From contig NZ_MQWC01000004.1 in NCBI RefSeq assembly GCF_002954405.1, positions 4,010,613 to 4,074,612 of the forward strand: 64,000 bases of DNA, in the 5' to 3' direction. Source of the DNA: Salinibacter sp. 10B (GTDB lineage: Bacteria; Bacteroidota; Rhodothermia; Rhodothermales; Salinibacteraceae). Shown piece after piece: positions 10,938 to 19,720 of the stretch. Position 1 is the first letter of the stretch. Every line of letters starts with the position of its first letter. The translations under genes and the position numbers were made by a program. A model generated the notes under the pieces. It did no database searches and was not told where the DNA came from. It saw only the letters and a program-made list of their open reading frames with translations.

Positions 10938-12515
10938 ATGCACGAGAAGATTGTCATTCTGGACTTCGGGTCCCAGTACACTCAGCTCATTGCGCGTCGT
11001 GTGCGGGAAACAGGGGTCTACTCCGAAATCTATCCCTGCACAACGCCGACGGAGGAGATCGCGTCACTGAATCCGAAGGGAATTATTCTTTCTGGAGGGC
11101 CATGCTCGGTCTACGACGACGAGGCGCCTCAACTCGACCCCGACCTGTTGGAGCTGCGGCAGGACGACGGGCGGCCCGTGCCGGTTCTTGGCATTTGTTA
11201 CGGCCTTCAGGCCATGGCGCACCTGCTGGGAGGGCACGTACAGCGGGCTGAACGGCGCGAGTTTGGCCGAGCGCACATCCAGGTTGAGGGCGACGGGGCG
11301 GCGACCGATCTCTTTGCCGACGTGCCCGACGGGTCGACGGTCTGGATGAGCCATGGCGATCACCTCACCGAACTGCCCGACGGATACGAGGTCATAGCAA
11401 GCACCGAGAACGCGCCGGTGGCGGCCGTGCATGATACACAGGCGCCCCACTACGGCGTGCAATTTCATCCCGAAGTGGTGCACACCGACTTCGGACGGCA
11501 GATCCTAGAAAATTTTGCGTACAACATTTGCGGCTGTAGCGGCGATTGGTCGCCCGCCTCGTTCGTTGAAGAACAGGTTGCTGAGATTCGGGAGCGGGTG
11601 GGCGATCGGCACGTGATACTCGGCCTCTCTGGAGGGGTCGACTCGTCGGTGGCGGCAGCACTGTTGCACCGCGCCCTTGGCGATCAGCTCCACTGTATCT
11701 TTGTAAATAACGGTCTCCTCCGCAAAGGAGAGTGGGACCAGGTGCAGGACACCTTCCGGGGGCACTTTCAGATGGACCTCCATACGCAGGATGCCACGGA
11801 CCGATTTCTGGAGCGTCTGGAGGGGGTCGTCGATCCAGAGGAGAAGCGTGTTCTCATTGGCAACACGTTTATTGAGGTATTTGAGGAACAGACCGATGAA
11901 ATTGCCAGCGAACTGGGGCACCGGCCCGAGTTTTTGGCACAGGGGACCCTCTATCCGGACCTGATTGAGAGCGTGTCGTTTAAGGGGCCGTCGGAGACCA
12001 TTAAAACCCATCACAACGTGGGCGGCCTGCCGGAGGAACTCGACTTTGAGCTGATTGAGCCGTTTCGGGAGCTGTTCAAGGACGAGGTGCGCGAGATTGG
12101 GCGCCTTCTGGAGGTGCCGGAGCCGATTGTGGGACGGCATCCGTTTCCGGGACCCGGGCTGGCGATTCGCATTCTGGGGCCGGTGACCCGGGAGCGGCTG
12201 GCCCTCCTGCGCGAGGCCGACGCGATCTTTATTGACGAGCTGCGGGCCCGTGATCTCTACGACGAGGTCTGGCAGGCCTTTGCTGTGCTACTTCCGGTGC
12301 AGAGTGTAGGCGTGATGGGGGACGAGCGGACCTACGAGAACGTCTGTGCCTTGCGGGCCGTGACCAGTGTTGATGGCATGACGGCCGATTGGGCCCATCT
12401 TCCGCACGACTTCCTTGGGCACGTTTCGAACCGGATTGTGAACGAGGTGCGTGGCATTAATCGGACCGTGTATGACGTAAGCTCGAAACCGCCGGCTACA
12501 ATTGAGTGGGAGTAG
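10938..12515 (+). CDS. guaA: GMP synthase (glutamine-hydrolysing)
   Basis: Makes GMP from XMP, ATP and glutamine; 525 residues, the usual bacterial length. N-terminal class I glutamine amidotransferase: nucleophile Cys in GICYGLQAM and the His-Glu pair in QFHPEVVHT. Central PP-loop ATP pyrophosphatase: [15 protein letters not shown]. The C-terminal dimerisation domain ends in the conserved KPPATIEWE. The start is fixed by [21 protein letters not shown]. The hairpin repeat just upstream may influence expression. Confidence 0.97.
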   Translation: MHEKIVILDFGSQYTQLIARRVRETGVYSEIYPCTTPTEEIASLNPKGIILSGGPCSVYDDEAPQLDPDLLELRQDDGRPVPVLGICYGLQAMAHLLGGHVQRAERREFGRAHIQVEGDGAATDLFADVPDGSTVWMSHGDHLTELPDGYEVIASTENAPVAAVHDTQAPHYGVQFHPEVVHTDFGRQILENFAYNICGCSGDWSPASFVEEQVAEIRERVGDRHVILGLSGGVDSSVAAALLHRALGDQLHCIFVNNGLLRKGEWDQVQDTFRGHFQMDLHTQDATDRFLERLEGVVDPEEKRVLIGNTFIEVFEEQTDEIASELGHRPEFLAQGTLYPDLIESVSFKGPSETIKTHHNVGGLPEELDFELIEPFRELFKDEVREIGRLLEVPEPIVGRHPFPGPGLAIRILGPVTRERLALLREADAIFIDELRARDLYDEVWQAFAVLLPVQSVGVMGDERTYENVCALRAVTSVDGMTADWAHLPHDFLGHVSNRIVNEVRGINRTVYDVSSKPPATIEWE

Positions 12516-12593
12516 GCCGATTTGAATGACAATGTCGTGCCCTGCTGCTGGAAGGAAGCGGTGGGGGAGAGCGTGTGCCTCCGTGCTTCTTGT

Positions 12594-12707
12594 TCATCGT
12601 CGGGAGCGCCTGTCCGTGTGCATGGGCGGGTGATAGGCCCGGGTGCCCATTCCGTCCAGTCGCAGATACGCAATCATCTCTTCCGCTGTGAACTTCTTTC
12701 TTTGCAT
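12594..12707 (-). pseudogene. Short ORF resembling an IS3-type OrfA N-terminus (possible remnant)
   Basis: A 37-codon frame begins at ATG 12707 on the minus strand, its start codon overlapping that of the gene on the plus strand. Its first residues, MQRKKFTAEEMIAYLR, resemble the helix-turn-helix start of IS3-family OrfA proteins (RxRFTEEQIIxxL). It stops before the rest of an OrfA, and no OrfB or inverted repeats are visible. The 3' end of guaA is a known integration hotspot in other bacteria, which makes a remnant conceivable, but chance resemblance is not excluded. Confidence 0.25.
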
Positions 12708-14361
12708 GACGAGTCGAGCATCCCTCGCCGTTCGCGCTGTCCTCGTGATCTTCTGTGCCGGTCTGCTGGCTGGTCCGTCCGTGGTGCAGGGACAGGTGCA
12801 AGACACCGTCCCCCGCAATTCGGACGCCGAACTCATGTTCGAGCAGGGCCTAGCGGCGTTCGAACAGGGACAATACCAGCGGGCGGCTGAGCGCTTTCGC
12901 CTGGTGAACGACTACCAGCTGAATCGGAAAACCACAGCGGCCCTGGTGATGCAGGGCAAGGCGCTTCTTCGGCTCGGCCGGTTTCAGGAGACCGTCGACG
13001 TGCTGACCACGCTCCTCGATCGGTATCCGCAAACCTCCTACCAAGGGGAAGCCGAACGCATTCTCGATGTCGCCCGCACGCAGCTCCGCCGTCAGGGTCA
13101 ACGCGTTGACACCCTTCGTATCGGCATTGCCCTCCCGATGACCGACAGGGCGGTAGGCCTCACCCAAGCAATGTTCAACGGCATTCGGCTGGCGGTGGAC
13201 GGGCACAATGGACTGACGCGACGCTACGTCCCCCCACCGGGACTTCGGGCCTCTGTCGACTCCTTTGGGGTTGCCCGCACGGCCGAGGTGTACGGGGACA
13301 GTCTCGCCGAGGCAGAGGGGCGCACGACGGTCACGACCCGGACCGACACAATTCGCGTCGACTCGCTCCAGATCCTGACCGAGCAGCAAGGACAGCCGAA
13401 CTGGGTCGCCAAGATGCATTTTCGTCGCGTGAAGGATCGTCCAGAGTCGGCCCGAGCAGCGGTCGATTCCCTCGTCCGCATAGACAATGTAGATGTGATT
13501 GTCGGGCCCTTGTACAGTGAGACGGCTCGAGTTGCAGGGGCCGCGGCGGAGGAGGCACGGATTCCGCTGATTGCTCCCCTTGCTACGGATGAGAGTGTGT
13601 CCGCGGGGCGAGACTACGTCTTCCAGGCCAATCCCACGATTCCGCTTCGGGGGCGCATCATGGCCCGTTTCGCTTCGGAGGGCCTTCTCACCGAGAGTGT
13701 GTCGATGATTTATGAGAAAGGCGCGCCCTACAGCAGGCGAATGGCCGATGCCTTTCGGGACGAGGCACGACGCCGAGGGCTCACTACCCCATTTACGCTG
13801 GAGTTGGATAATCCACGTCAGTGGTCGCAGCTGCCTGAGGCCTTGGAGGCAGATTCCACCATAACGGACTCTATGTTTGCGGCCACAGAAGCCTTCTATC
13901 TGCCCATTTCGGGTCAAAACGCCACCGGGAAAATTCAGGATGCTCTCACGGGGTTCGGGCGTCTCAATACGACTGCTCGGATTCTCGGAAACTCCAGCTG
14001 GCACGACCTAACGGTGGTCGAAAAGGCCAGTGCCTTTACGACTACGTACGCCACGGATTTCAACGTGCAGACGAAACGGCCCGACGTTCAAGACTTCATT
14101 CGGCAATACCGGCTTCTGACTGGCAATACTCCCGACCAGCTGTCCGTGCGGGGACAGCGATTGGCGTACACCGGCTACGACATCGCCCATTTCCTTCTAT
14201 CCACCGTCGACCCGTCGCCTCCGCCCCCGAGCCCACAGGACTTACGAGAGGCTGGGACCTACGAGGGACTGGGCGTGCGTCTTGACTTTCAGGAGGGCAA
14301 TGTGAATCGGGCCATGTTTTTTCAGCGGTACCGCAACAATCGAGTAGAGCGTATCCGGTAG
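12706..14361 (+). CDS. Exported TPR plus type-1 periplasmic-binding-fold protein (LpoA/LivK-like)
   Basis: 551 residues. A signal peptide occupies about residues 1-28 (LAVRAVLVIFCAGLLAG...VVQGQ). It is followed by TPR-like helices (LMFEQGLAAFEQGQYQRAAE, about 45-130) and a type-1 periplasmic binding fold from DTLRIGIALPMTD to the C-terminus, with DNVDVIVGPLYSETARVAG and IPLIAPLATDE as in branched-chain amino-acid receptors. TPR plus this fold is the architecture of LpoA/YraM, an outer-membrane activator of PBP1A; ABC ligand receptors are the alternative. There is no lipobox. ABC transporter genes are absent, and the envelope gene bamD follows, which favours an envelope role. Confidence 0.8.
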   Translation: MTSRASLAVRAVLVIFCAGLLAGPSVVQGQVQDTVPRNSDAELMFEQGLAAFEQGQYQRAAERFRLVNDYQLNRKTTAALVMQGKALLRLGRFQETVDVLTTLLDRYPQTSYQGEAERILDVARTQLRRQGQRVDTLRIGIALPMTDRAVGLTQAMFNGIRLAVDGHNGLTRRYVPPPGLRASVDSFGVARTAEVYGDSLAEAEGRTTVTTRTDTIRVDSLQILTEQQGQPNWVAKMHFRRVKDRPESARAAVDSLVRIDNVDVIVGPLYSETARVAGAAAEEARIPLIAPLATDESVSAGRDYVFQANPTIPLRGRIMARFASEGLLTESVSMIYEKGAPYSRRMADAFRDEARRRGLTTPFTLELDNPRQWSQLPEALEADSTITDSMFAATEAFYLPISGQNATGKIQDALTGFGRLNTTARILGNSSWHDLTVVEKASAFTTTYATDFNVQTKRPDVQDFIRQYRLLTGNTPDQLSVRGQRLAYTGYDIAHFLLSTVDPSPPPPSPQDLREAGTYEGLGVRLDFQEGNVNRAMFFQRYRNNRVERIR

Positions 14362-14585
14362 GGGGCGTGCGCCGTGGACAAATCGCGTGACGGTTCGGGG
14401 AGGTCTCCAGGAGACTAATGTTTAGCGGCTTTTGGATGGATTGGGAACGTAGAGAGGAACAGACCCTACCCGGTGCCGTTTCGGCTCCGCGTCATTGATT
14501 AGGGCCGTCTCCAGCATTCTGGGGAGGGTCCGAGAAATGTGGCGTGACCGGCCTTTCATTGATCTTGCGGACTGTGCTTACGTCT

Positions 14586-15446
14586 ATGCGTCTTTCGGTT
14601 CTCTCGTCGGTGTTGAGCCTGGCCCTTCTCATCGGACTGGTCGGCTGTTCGGGCAGTCAGGGCATTACGACCAGCGGCCCGCAGGATGCCTACGAAAAAG
14701 GGGTTGCTGAGTATGAGGAGGAGGACTATGATCGGGCCATTCGCTACTTTCGATCCGTGCTCAACTATGGGCGGGGCAACGAGTGGGCCCCCGACGCCCA
14801 ATTCAAGCTGGCCATGGCCCAGCGGAAGAAAGGGAAGTATCTCGTAGCGGCAAACGAGTTTAGGCGATTCACGCAGCTCTACCGCAACAACCAGATGGTG
14901 CCGCGTGCCGAGTATGAACAGGCGCGTGCGTACTATGCCCGTTCTCCTGGCTATCATCTCGATCAAACCGACACGCGGAAGGCCATCGAACTCTTCCAGC
15001 TCTTCCGGGACCGACATCCGGACCACAAACTTGCCCCGAAGGCGCAGGACAAAATCGATGAGCTTCGGGCAAAGCTTGCCCATAAGCAGTTCGACGCCGC
15101 CAAGTTGTATGAGCGTCGCGATATGTGGCCGGCCGCTACGGTGGCATACGAGTCAGTCTTTGACCAGTATCCGGATACTCCCTGGGCCGACGATGCCCTT
15201 CTCGGAGCTCTACGCTCTTACATCCGATACGCCGATCGCAGCATTCAAGAGAAGCAGGCCGAGCGATATCAGCAGGCTCTTGATCAGTATGCTCGTCTGC
15301 AGCAGCTTTTCCCCGAGAGTCCGGTGTTGGAGCAGGCCGAGCCGCTGCGGGCAGAGGCCCGGCGCAAGCTGAAGGAAGTGCGATCACAAGAGCAGCGCAC
15401 ACAGTCGCTTGCGCGAGAAGGGGGAAGCGCTGACAGCGCAAACTAA
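14586..15446 (+). CDS. bamD: Outer-membrane assembly lipoprotein BamD
   Basis: TPR lipoprotein of the BAM complex, which inserts beta-barrel proteins in the outer membrane. The 286 residues begin with a lipoprotein signal ending in the lipobox LVGC (about residue 21). TPR pairs follow: AYEKGVAEYEEEDYDRAIRY, then AQFKLAMAQRKKGKYLVAA, then LFQLFRDRHPDH, the BamD/YfiO pattern. The ATG at 14586 was chosen because it gives a short signal peptide; a start 14 codons upstream is in frame but unlikely. nadD begins 88 bases after the stop. TonB receptors elsewhere in the window would depend on BAM. Confidence 0.9.
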   Translation: MRLSVLSSVLSLALLIGLVGCSGSQGITTSGPQDAYEKGVAEYEEEDYDRAIRYFRSVLNYGRGNEWAPDAQFKLAMAQRKKGKYLVAANEFRRFTQLYRNNQMVPRAEYEQARAYYARSPGYHLDQTDTRKAIELFQLFRDRHPDHKLAPKAQDKIDELRAKLAHKQFDAAKLYERRDMWPAATVAYESVFDQYPDTPWADDALLGALRSYIRYADRSIQEKQAERYQQALDQYARLQQLFPESPVLEQAEPLRAEARRKLKEVRSQEQRTQSLAREGGSADSAN

Positions 15447-15534
15447 ACGGAGGAGGTCGGTCCTGAAGATAACTGTTCAGGGCGTACCCGTCGGATGGGG
15501 GGAGGCAGAAGTCGTTTTCAACTGGCGCCACGTC

Positions 15535-16134
15535 ATGGACATCGGTCTGTTTGGGGGTTCGTTCAATCCGCCACACGTGGCTCATCTCGTCGTTGCGGAA
15601 ATCGCGCGGGACCAGCTTGGGTTTGACGAGGTGTGGTGGATTCCCAATGCGACCCCCCCACACAAGTCTCACGACGAACTGGCCGCCGTGGAGCACCGTC
15701 TGGCGATGACGCGCCGTGCGATTGCCGATAATCCGTCCTTTCGAGTCTCCGAGATCGAAGTAGGGCGAGAGGGGGTCTCCTATACTGTGGATACGCTTCG
15801 GGTTTTGCAGGACGAACACCCCGATACTGACTTTGGGCTTCTCCTGGGCAGCGACAGTCTCGATCATTTCGGGGAGTGGCACCGGCCCGACGAAATTATG
15901 GAGCGGGTTCCGTTGGTTGTGTACAAACGGCCGGGCATCATCGAGGACGTTCCCGAGCCGCGCTTCGCCAACCGCGTACGGTTCGTCTCGGCCCCCGTAA
16001 TGGAAGTCTCCGGTACCGAAATCCGGTCCCGCCGCCGTGCGGGACGATCAATTCGGTACCTCGTGCCTGAAACCGTGCGCTCCTACATCCGCGAGCATAA
16101 TCTTTATCGGGGGACGGAGATGGACGGGGAGTAA
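15535..16134 (+). CDS. nadD: Nicotinate-nucleotide adenylyltransferase
   Basis: Converts nicotinate mononucleotide and ATP to deamido-NAD in NAD synthesis. 199 residues. The nucleotidyltransferase motif GGSFNPPHVAHL is at the N-terminus, with WIPNATPPHKSH in the middle and the C-terminal ISSTxIR-type motif present as VSGTEIRSRRRAG. The frame is open further upstream and overlaps bamD, but MDIGLFGGSFNPPH is the family N-terminus. Spacing suggests co-transcription with bamD. Confidence 0.95.
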   Translation: MDIGLFGGSFNPPHVAHLVVAEIARDQLGFDEVWWIPNATPPHKSHDELAAVEHRLAMTRRAIADNPSFRVSEIEVGREGVSYTVDTLRVLQDEHPDTDFGLLLGSDSLDHFGEWHRPDEIMERVPLVVYKRPGIIEDVPEPRFANRVRFVSAPVMEVSGTEIRSRRRAGRSIRYLVPETVRSYIREHNLYRGTEMDGE

Positions 16135-16315
16135 ACCGCTCTCTTCGAAGTCAAGCGGCTGAGATAGGTAGACGGGGGAATATTTACGCCGCGTAACACG
16201 ACGTTGCGTCTTCCCTCCGAACCTCGGCGTGCAGGAAAAGTAAGAGACAGTAGCGAAGTCTCAGGGCAATTCTCGTCTGCTTTCCATACTCTGTAAAACC
16301 GGATCCGACGTTGCA

Positions 16316-16909
16316 ATGGCTGTTACTGAATCGACGATGATGGAGTTGGGGCAGGAGGCGCCCTCTTTTACCCTTCCAGCCGCCAATCCGGAGGTGGATG
16401 ACCGTGGCGACGAACAGCGGTCTCTCGAGGACTATGCCGACGCCGAGGCCCTCGTCCTTGTGTTCACATGCAACCACTGCCCATACGCCCAGCATGTGGA
16501 GGAGGCTATGATCGATATGGCCCGCGAGTATCAGGAGAACGGTGTGCAGTTTCTCGCCATCTGCTCGAACGACCCGGAGAATTATCCGGAGGACTCGTTC
16601 GAGAACATGGCTGAGCGGGCGGCAGCGAAGGACTATCCCTTTCCCTACCTTCAGGACGAGAGCCAGGAGGTCGCCACGGCATACCAGGCGGCCTGTACGC
16701 CCGACTTCTACGTGTTCGATTCCGATCGAACGCTTGCCTACCGCGGTCGCTTCGACGACACGCGACCGGATCACGGCGAGGCCCACGGCGGCGACTTGCA
16801 AGAGGCCCTGGAGGAGCTTTTGGAAAGTGGCACCGTGAACATGGAACAGAAGCCGTCCATGGGATGCAACATCAAGTGGAAGCCGGGACAAAAACCGGCA
16901 CATGCGTAA
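16316..16909 (+). CDS. Thioredoxin-like (AhpC/TSA-fold) protein with CxxC
   Basis: 197 residues, no signal peptide. The redoxin domain starts with LGQEAPSFTLPA, and VLVFTCNHCPYAQHVEEAM gives a CNHC site (Cys52, Cys55). The cis-proline side is represented by ACTPDFYVFDSD. The family is known in Bacteroidota and other phyla as resA-like 'thioredoxin family protein', with a likely thiol-disulfide or peroxide role in the cytosol. The C-terminus ends GQKPAHA at a TAA; the frame beyond that stop remains coding-like into the next gene (see 17060). Confidence 0.88.
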   Translation: MAVTESTMMELGQEAPSFTLPAANPEVDDRGDEQRSLEDYADAEALVLVFTCNHCPYAQHVEEAMIDMAREYQENGVQFLAICSNDPENYPEDSFENMAERAAAKDYPFPYLQDESQEVATAYQAACTPDFYVFDSDRTLAYRGRFDDTRPDHGEAHGGDLQEALEELLESGTVNMEQKPSMGCNIKWKPGQKPAHA

Positions 16910-17059
16910 CGCCCGTCGGTCCGTGCCGGTTGCTGGGAGTGCGGCGGGACCTACCAGCCCGAGCAGATCAACGCCTGGGATCGTTCTCCGAGCCCGTCCC
17001 TGAAGGAGGATCATCTGCCGGTCTCGGATTTGCTGTCTCCCCTCACTCCTTCCAATGGT

Positions 17060-17299
17060 ATGTTTGACGGACGGGCCTTCCGGTCCTGGGGACACATAAT
17101 TGCCGGGGCATGTGTCGTTGCTGGACTCTTTCTTGGAATTATGCTTATGGCCGAAGAGGTCGTGGGCAATGGAGCGCGGCTCACGCGGGCTGCCGTGACG
17201 ATTGCGCTCGCGGCGTTTTTCGGCTATGTGGGCACGGCTTGGATCATACGGCTCGATCTGTCGGTGGACGAGGGGCTGGGGGACGGGACGGGGTGGTAG
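17060..17299 (+). CDS. Small two-TM membrane protein with possible CxxC extension upstream
   Basis: No family recognised. From the ATG at 17060 the protein has 79 residues and two hydrophobic segments (IIAGACVVAGLFLGIMLMA and AAVTIALAAFFGYVGTAWII). The same frame is open back to 16910, immediately after the thioredoxin-like gene's TAA, and is clearly coding-like there: it reads CWECGGTYQPEQINAWD, with G+C-rich third positions and a CxxC knuckle. No ATG, GTG or TTG precedes that stretch in frame; the ATG at 16902 is out of frame. A TTG at 17030 is an alternative start. The full gene may carry a frameshift, or be fused to the preceding gene by read-through. Confidence 0.6.
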   Translation: MFDGRAFRSWGHIIAGACVVAGLFLGIMLMAEEVVGNGARLTRAAVTIALAAFFGYVGTAWIIRLDLSVDEGLGDGTGW

Positions 17300-17372
17300 A
17301 ATCATGTCCCTACAAAAGGCGTTTCAGCAGTGGTCTCTTTTGTCGAGAGGACCACGACCTTTACTTATGATG

Positions 17373-17388
17373 TTGGAAGCGCTTCCAA
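17373..17388. promoter_or_regulatory. LacI/Cre-type palindromic operator before phhA
   Basis: A perfect 16-base palindrome, ttggaagcgcttccaa, lies 43 bases before the phhA ATG and directly after a TATGAT hexamer (17366-17371) that could be its -10 box. The core TGGAAGCGCTTCCA fits operators of LacI-family regulators. An almost identical palindrome sits before the EF-G paralogue at 41264-41279. No LacI-type regulator is encoded in the window. Confidence 0.5.
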
Positions 17389-17430
17389 AGTTATCGTCTC
17401 TTTCGTTCATTCAATACTGACCCGCTAGCC

Positions 17431-18270
17431 ATGAATGACAACCCCCATGATACGACGACTCCGGACGAGGAGCGCTCGGCTTTCGAAAAGGCCCAAGAAG
17501 AGCAGGAGGACGTAGATCCGCGCACGATTCCCCAGCGCTTGGAAGAGCCGCCGCCCGTGGGAGAGGAAATCGAGTACCCGGACTACTCGGCAGAGGATCA
17601 TGAGACCTGGCAGATTCTCGTCGAGCGTCAGATGGAGCAATTGCCGGGCCGGGCCTGTGAGGCCTATATGCGGGGACAGGACGTGTTGCAGCTTGAGGCG
17701 GACCAGATCCCAAGCCTTGCCAATCTGAGCCGCCGCCTTAGCGCAGAAACGGACTGGACTGTCGCGAATGTCCCCGGTCTGATCCACGAAAAGAATTTCT
17801 TTGAGCTCCTGGCCGACCGCAAGTTTCCCTCGACCAATTACGTTCGGGGACGCGATGAGCTTGACTACACGCCCGCACCGGACTGCTTCCACGACATCTT
17901 CGGTCACATGCCGATGCTTACGCAGCCGGATTTTGCTGATTTCTATCAGCTATTTGGGCGGGCAGCCCTGAATGCTGAGGGTGCGGATCGTCCTCGCCTC
18001 GAACGCTTCCACTGGTTTACCGTGGAGTTTGGACTCATTCGGGAAGAGGGAGAGAAGCGTATTTTTGGGGCCGGCATCGTCTCCTCCAATGAGGAGGTCA
18101 CGCATGCCCTTTCCGACGAAGTGACACTCCATCCGTTCGATCCGGCCCACATCGTGGAGAAGGACGATTATGAGGTGTACAACCTGCAAGATGAGCTCTT
18201 TGTGCTCGATTCCTTTGAGCAATTGGTTGACGGCTTCCGCAGCTGGACCAAGAGCCGGGGACTTCTCTGA
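17431..18270 (+). CDS. phhA: Phenylalanine-4-hydroxylase
   Basis: Pterin- and Fe(II)-dependent aromatic amino-acid hydroxylase converting phenylalanine to tyrosine. 279 residues, typical of monomeric bacterial enzymes with no N-terminal ACT domain. The iron ligands are visible: His154 and His159 in FHDIFGHMP and Glu199 in WFTVEFGL. YTPAPDCFHD and VTHALSDEV are family signatures. The N-terminal ~45 residues are very acidic. The palindromic operator upstream suggests substrate- or carbon-responsive control. Confidence 0.95.
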   Translation: MNDNPHDTTTPDEERSAFEKAQEEQEDVDPRTIPQRLEEPPPVGEEIEYPDYSAEDHETWQILVERQMEQLPGRACEAYMRGQDVLQLEADQIPSLANLSRRLSAETDWTVANVPGLIHEKNFFELLADRKFPSTNYVRGRDELDYTPAPDCFHDIFGHMPMLTQPDFADFYQLFGRAALNAEGADRPRLERFHWFTVEFGLIREEGEKRIFGAGIVSSNEEVTHALSDEVTLHPFDPAHIVEKDDYEVYNLQDELFVLDSFEQLVDGFRSWTKSRGLL

Positions 18271-18429
18271 CAATTCCGTTGTTGAAGCGAGGGAAACCCT
18301 TGACGAGACAGGCGCTTATCAAAAAACACCGATCTGTGCGGGTGGAGTCGGGCCTGTGTTCGAGGGGGCTGACGGGTCCAGCTATTCTTGGGGATCTGTA
18401 CGGATCGGTGCTCACTGGTCCAAATGTGA

Positions 18430-18735
18430 ATGAGTTCTCCCGGAGTTATGGAAACGGATACGCAGGAACGACTCTCCGCTCAAATCGAAGGGCGGGTACA
18501 AGGCGTGGGCTTCCGCAACTTTACCCAGATGCGCGCCCGGCAACTGGGCGTCACGGGCTGGGTCCGCAATGAACAGGACGGCTCCGTGCGTCTGGAGGCC
18601 GAAGGGCCGCGGGCCGCGCTCGAAGAGTTGCTGGAGGCCGTGCACGAGGGGCCACGAATGGCTCAGGTTGAGAGTGTGGAGGCCGAGTGGGCCGGCGCGA
18701 ACGATGAGTATGAGGGGTTTCGCGTGCGCCGATAG
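18430..18735 (+). CDS. acyP: Acylphosphatase
   Basis: Small cytosolic enzyme hydrolysing acyl-phosphates. 101 residues, slightly longer than the usual 90-95. The catalytic Arg is in GRVQGVGFRNFTQMRA and the conserved Asn in GVTGWVRNEQDGSVRLEAEG, both intact. A second ATG at residue 7 would give a more typical length. prmC starts 28 bases after the stop, so the two probably share a transcript. Confidence 0.93.
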   Translation: MSSPGVMETDTQERLSAQIEGRVQGVGFRNFTQMRARQLGVTGWVRNEQDGSVRLEAEGPRAALEELLEAVHEGPRMAQVESVEAEWAGANDEYEGFRVRR

Positions 18736-18763
18736 CGGGTTTGTATCCACGCATCGTCAGTCG

Positions 18764-19657
18764 ATGGCACAATCTGAGCTCCCAAACGACTCGCGGCAGG
18801 CCCTACTGGAATGGGCACAGCAACGGCTTCGGGCGGCCGAGCAGGACGCTCCCCGTCGCACAGCCGAATGGGTGTTGATCGACGTGCTTGGAATCGATCG
18901 GGGGCAGTTGTACGCCCGCGCCCGAACGCCGGTGGCCCCGGACGCCGCGCAGGAGTTCCGCACAATGGTGGAGCGCTGCCTGGAGGGGGAACCGCTCCAG
19001 CATGTGCTTGGCTACACCTCCTTTCGGGGGCTCCGCATCGACGTGTCGCCTGCCGTTATGATTCCGCGGCCCGAGACGGAAGAGGTCGTGGAAGCGGCCC
19101 TCCGGGCCGTCTCGTCCGTGGAAGCGCCCCAGGTGCTCGACGTCGGGACGGGGAGCGGCTGTATTGCCCTTGCCCTGAAGCACGAGCGCCCCGATGCACA
19201 GGTCGAAGGATGGGACGTGAGTGCCGAGGCTCTTGCGGTTGCCCGCCGCAATGCCGACCGGCTGGACATGGATGTTCATTTCGCTGAGGTGGATCTGTTT
19301 GCGGCACAGGTTGGAGACCAATTGGCCCGTCCGGTCGATCTTCTGATCTCCAATCCGCCGTACATTCCGAACGAAGAGGCCCAAACGCTCCCGGCCGTCG
19401 TCCGCGAGTACGACCCGCCGGAGGCGCTCTTCTCGGGAGAGGATCCCCTTCGATTCTATCGCACACTTGCCACCTGTGCCTCCGTCGTCTGCGCGCCGGG
19501 GGCGGCGATTGTGCTGGAGACGCACGCCGACTACGCCGAGGAAGCAGCAGCGGTGCTACGAGAAGCAGGGCTTGCGAAGGTATGCGTCGAGACCGATCTC
19601 AGCGACCGCCCCCGTATTCTAACTGCCCGCTATCGGGGACCAACGGAACGCGAGTAA
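18764..19657 (+). CDS. prmC: Peptide chain release factor N5-glutamine methyltransferase
   Basis: Methylates the GGQ glutamine of RF1/RF2 using S-adenosylmethionine. 297 residues: an N-terminal helical domain (RQALLEWAQQRL...), then LQHVLGYTSFRG and IPRPETEEVVE, the SAM-binding VLDVGTGSGCIALAL, and the substrate motif LISNPPYIPN. The frame runs upstream into acyP, but the ATG at 18764 gives the family length. It converges with the MltD gene 63 bases further on. Confidence 0.95.
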   Translation: MAQSELPNDSRQALLEWAQQRLRAAEQDAPRRTAEWVLIDVLGIDRGQLYARARTPVAPDAAQEFRTMVERCLEGEPLQHVLGYTSFRGLRIDVSPAVMIPRPETEEVVEAALRAVSSVEAPQVLDVGTGSGCIALALKHERPDAQVEGWDVSAEALAVARRNADRLDMDVHFAEVDLFAAQVGDQLARPVDLLISNPPYIPNEEAQTLPAVVREYDPPEALFSGEDPLRFYRTLATCASVVCAPGAAIVLETHADYAEEAAAVLREAGLAKVCVETDLSDRPRILTARYRGPTERE

Positions 19658-19720
19658 ACGGACCTCTTCGGGAGCGGGGCATCGCTCGCTCGTCGGTGTA
19701 TGCCGGGGGATGGGGAGAGC

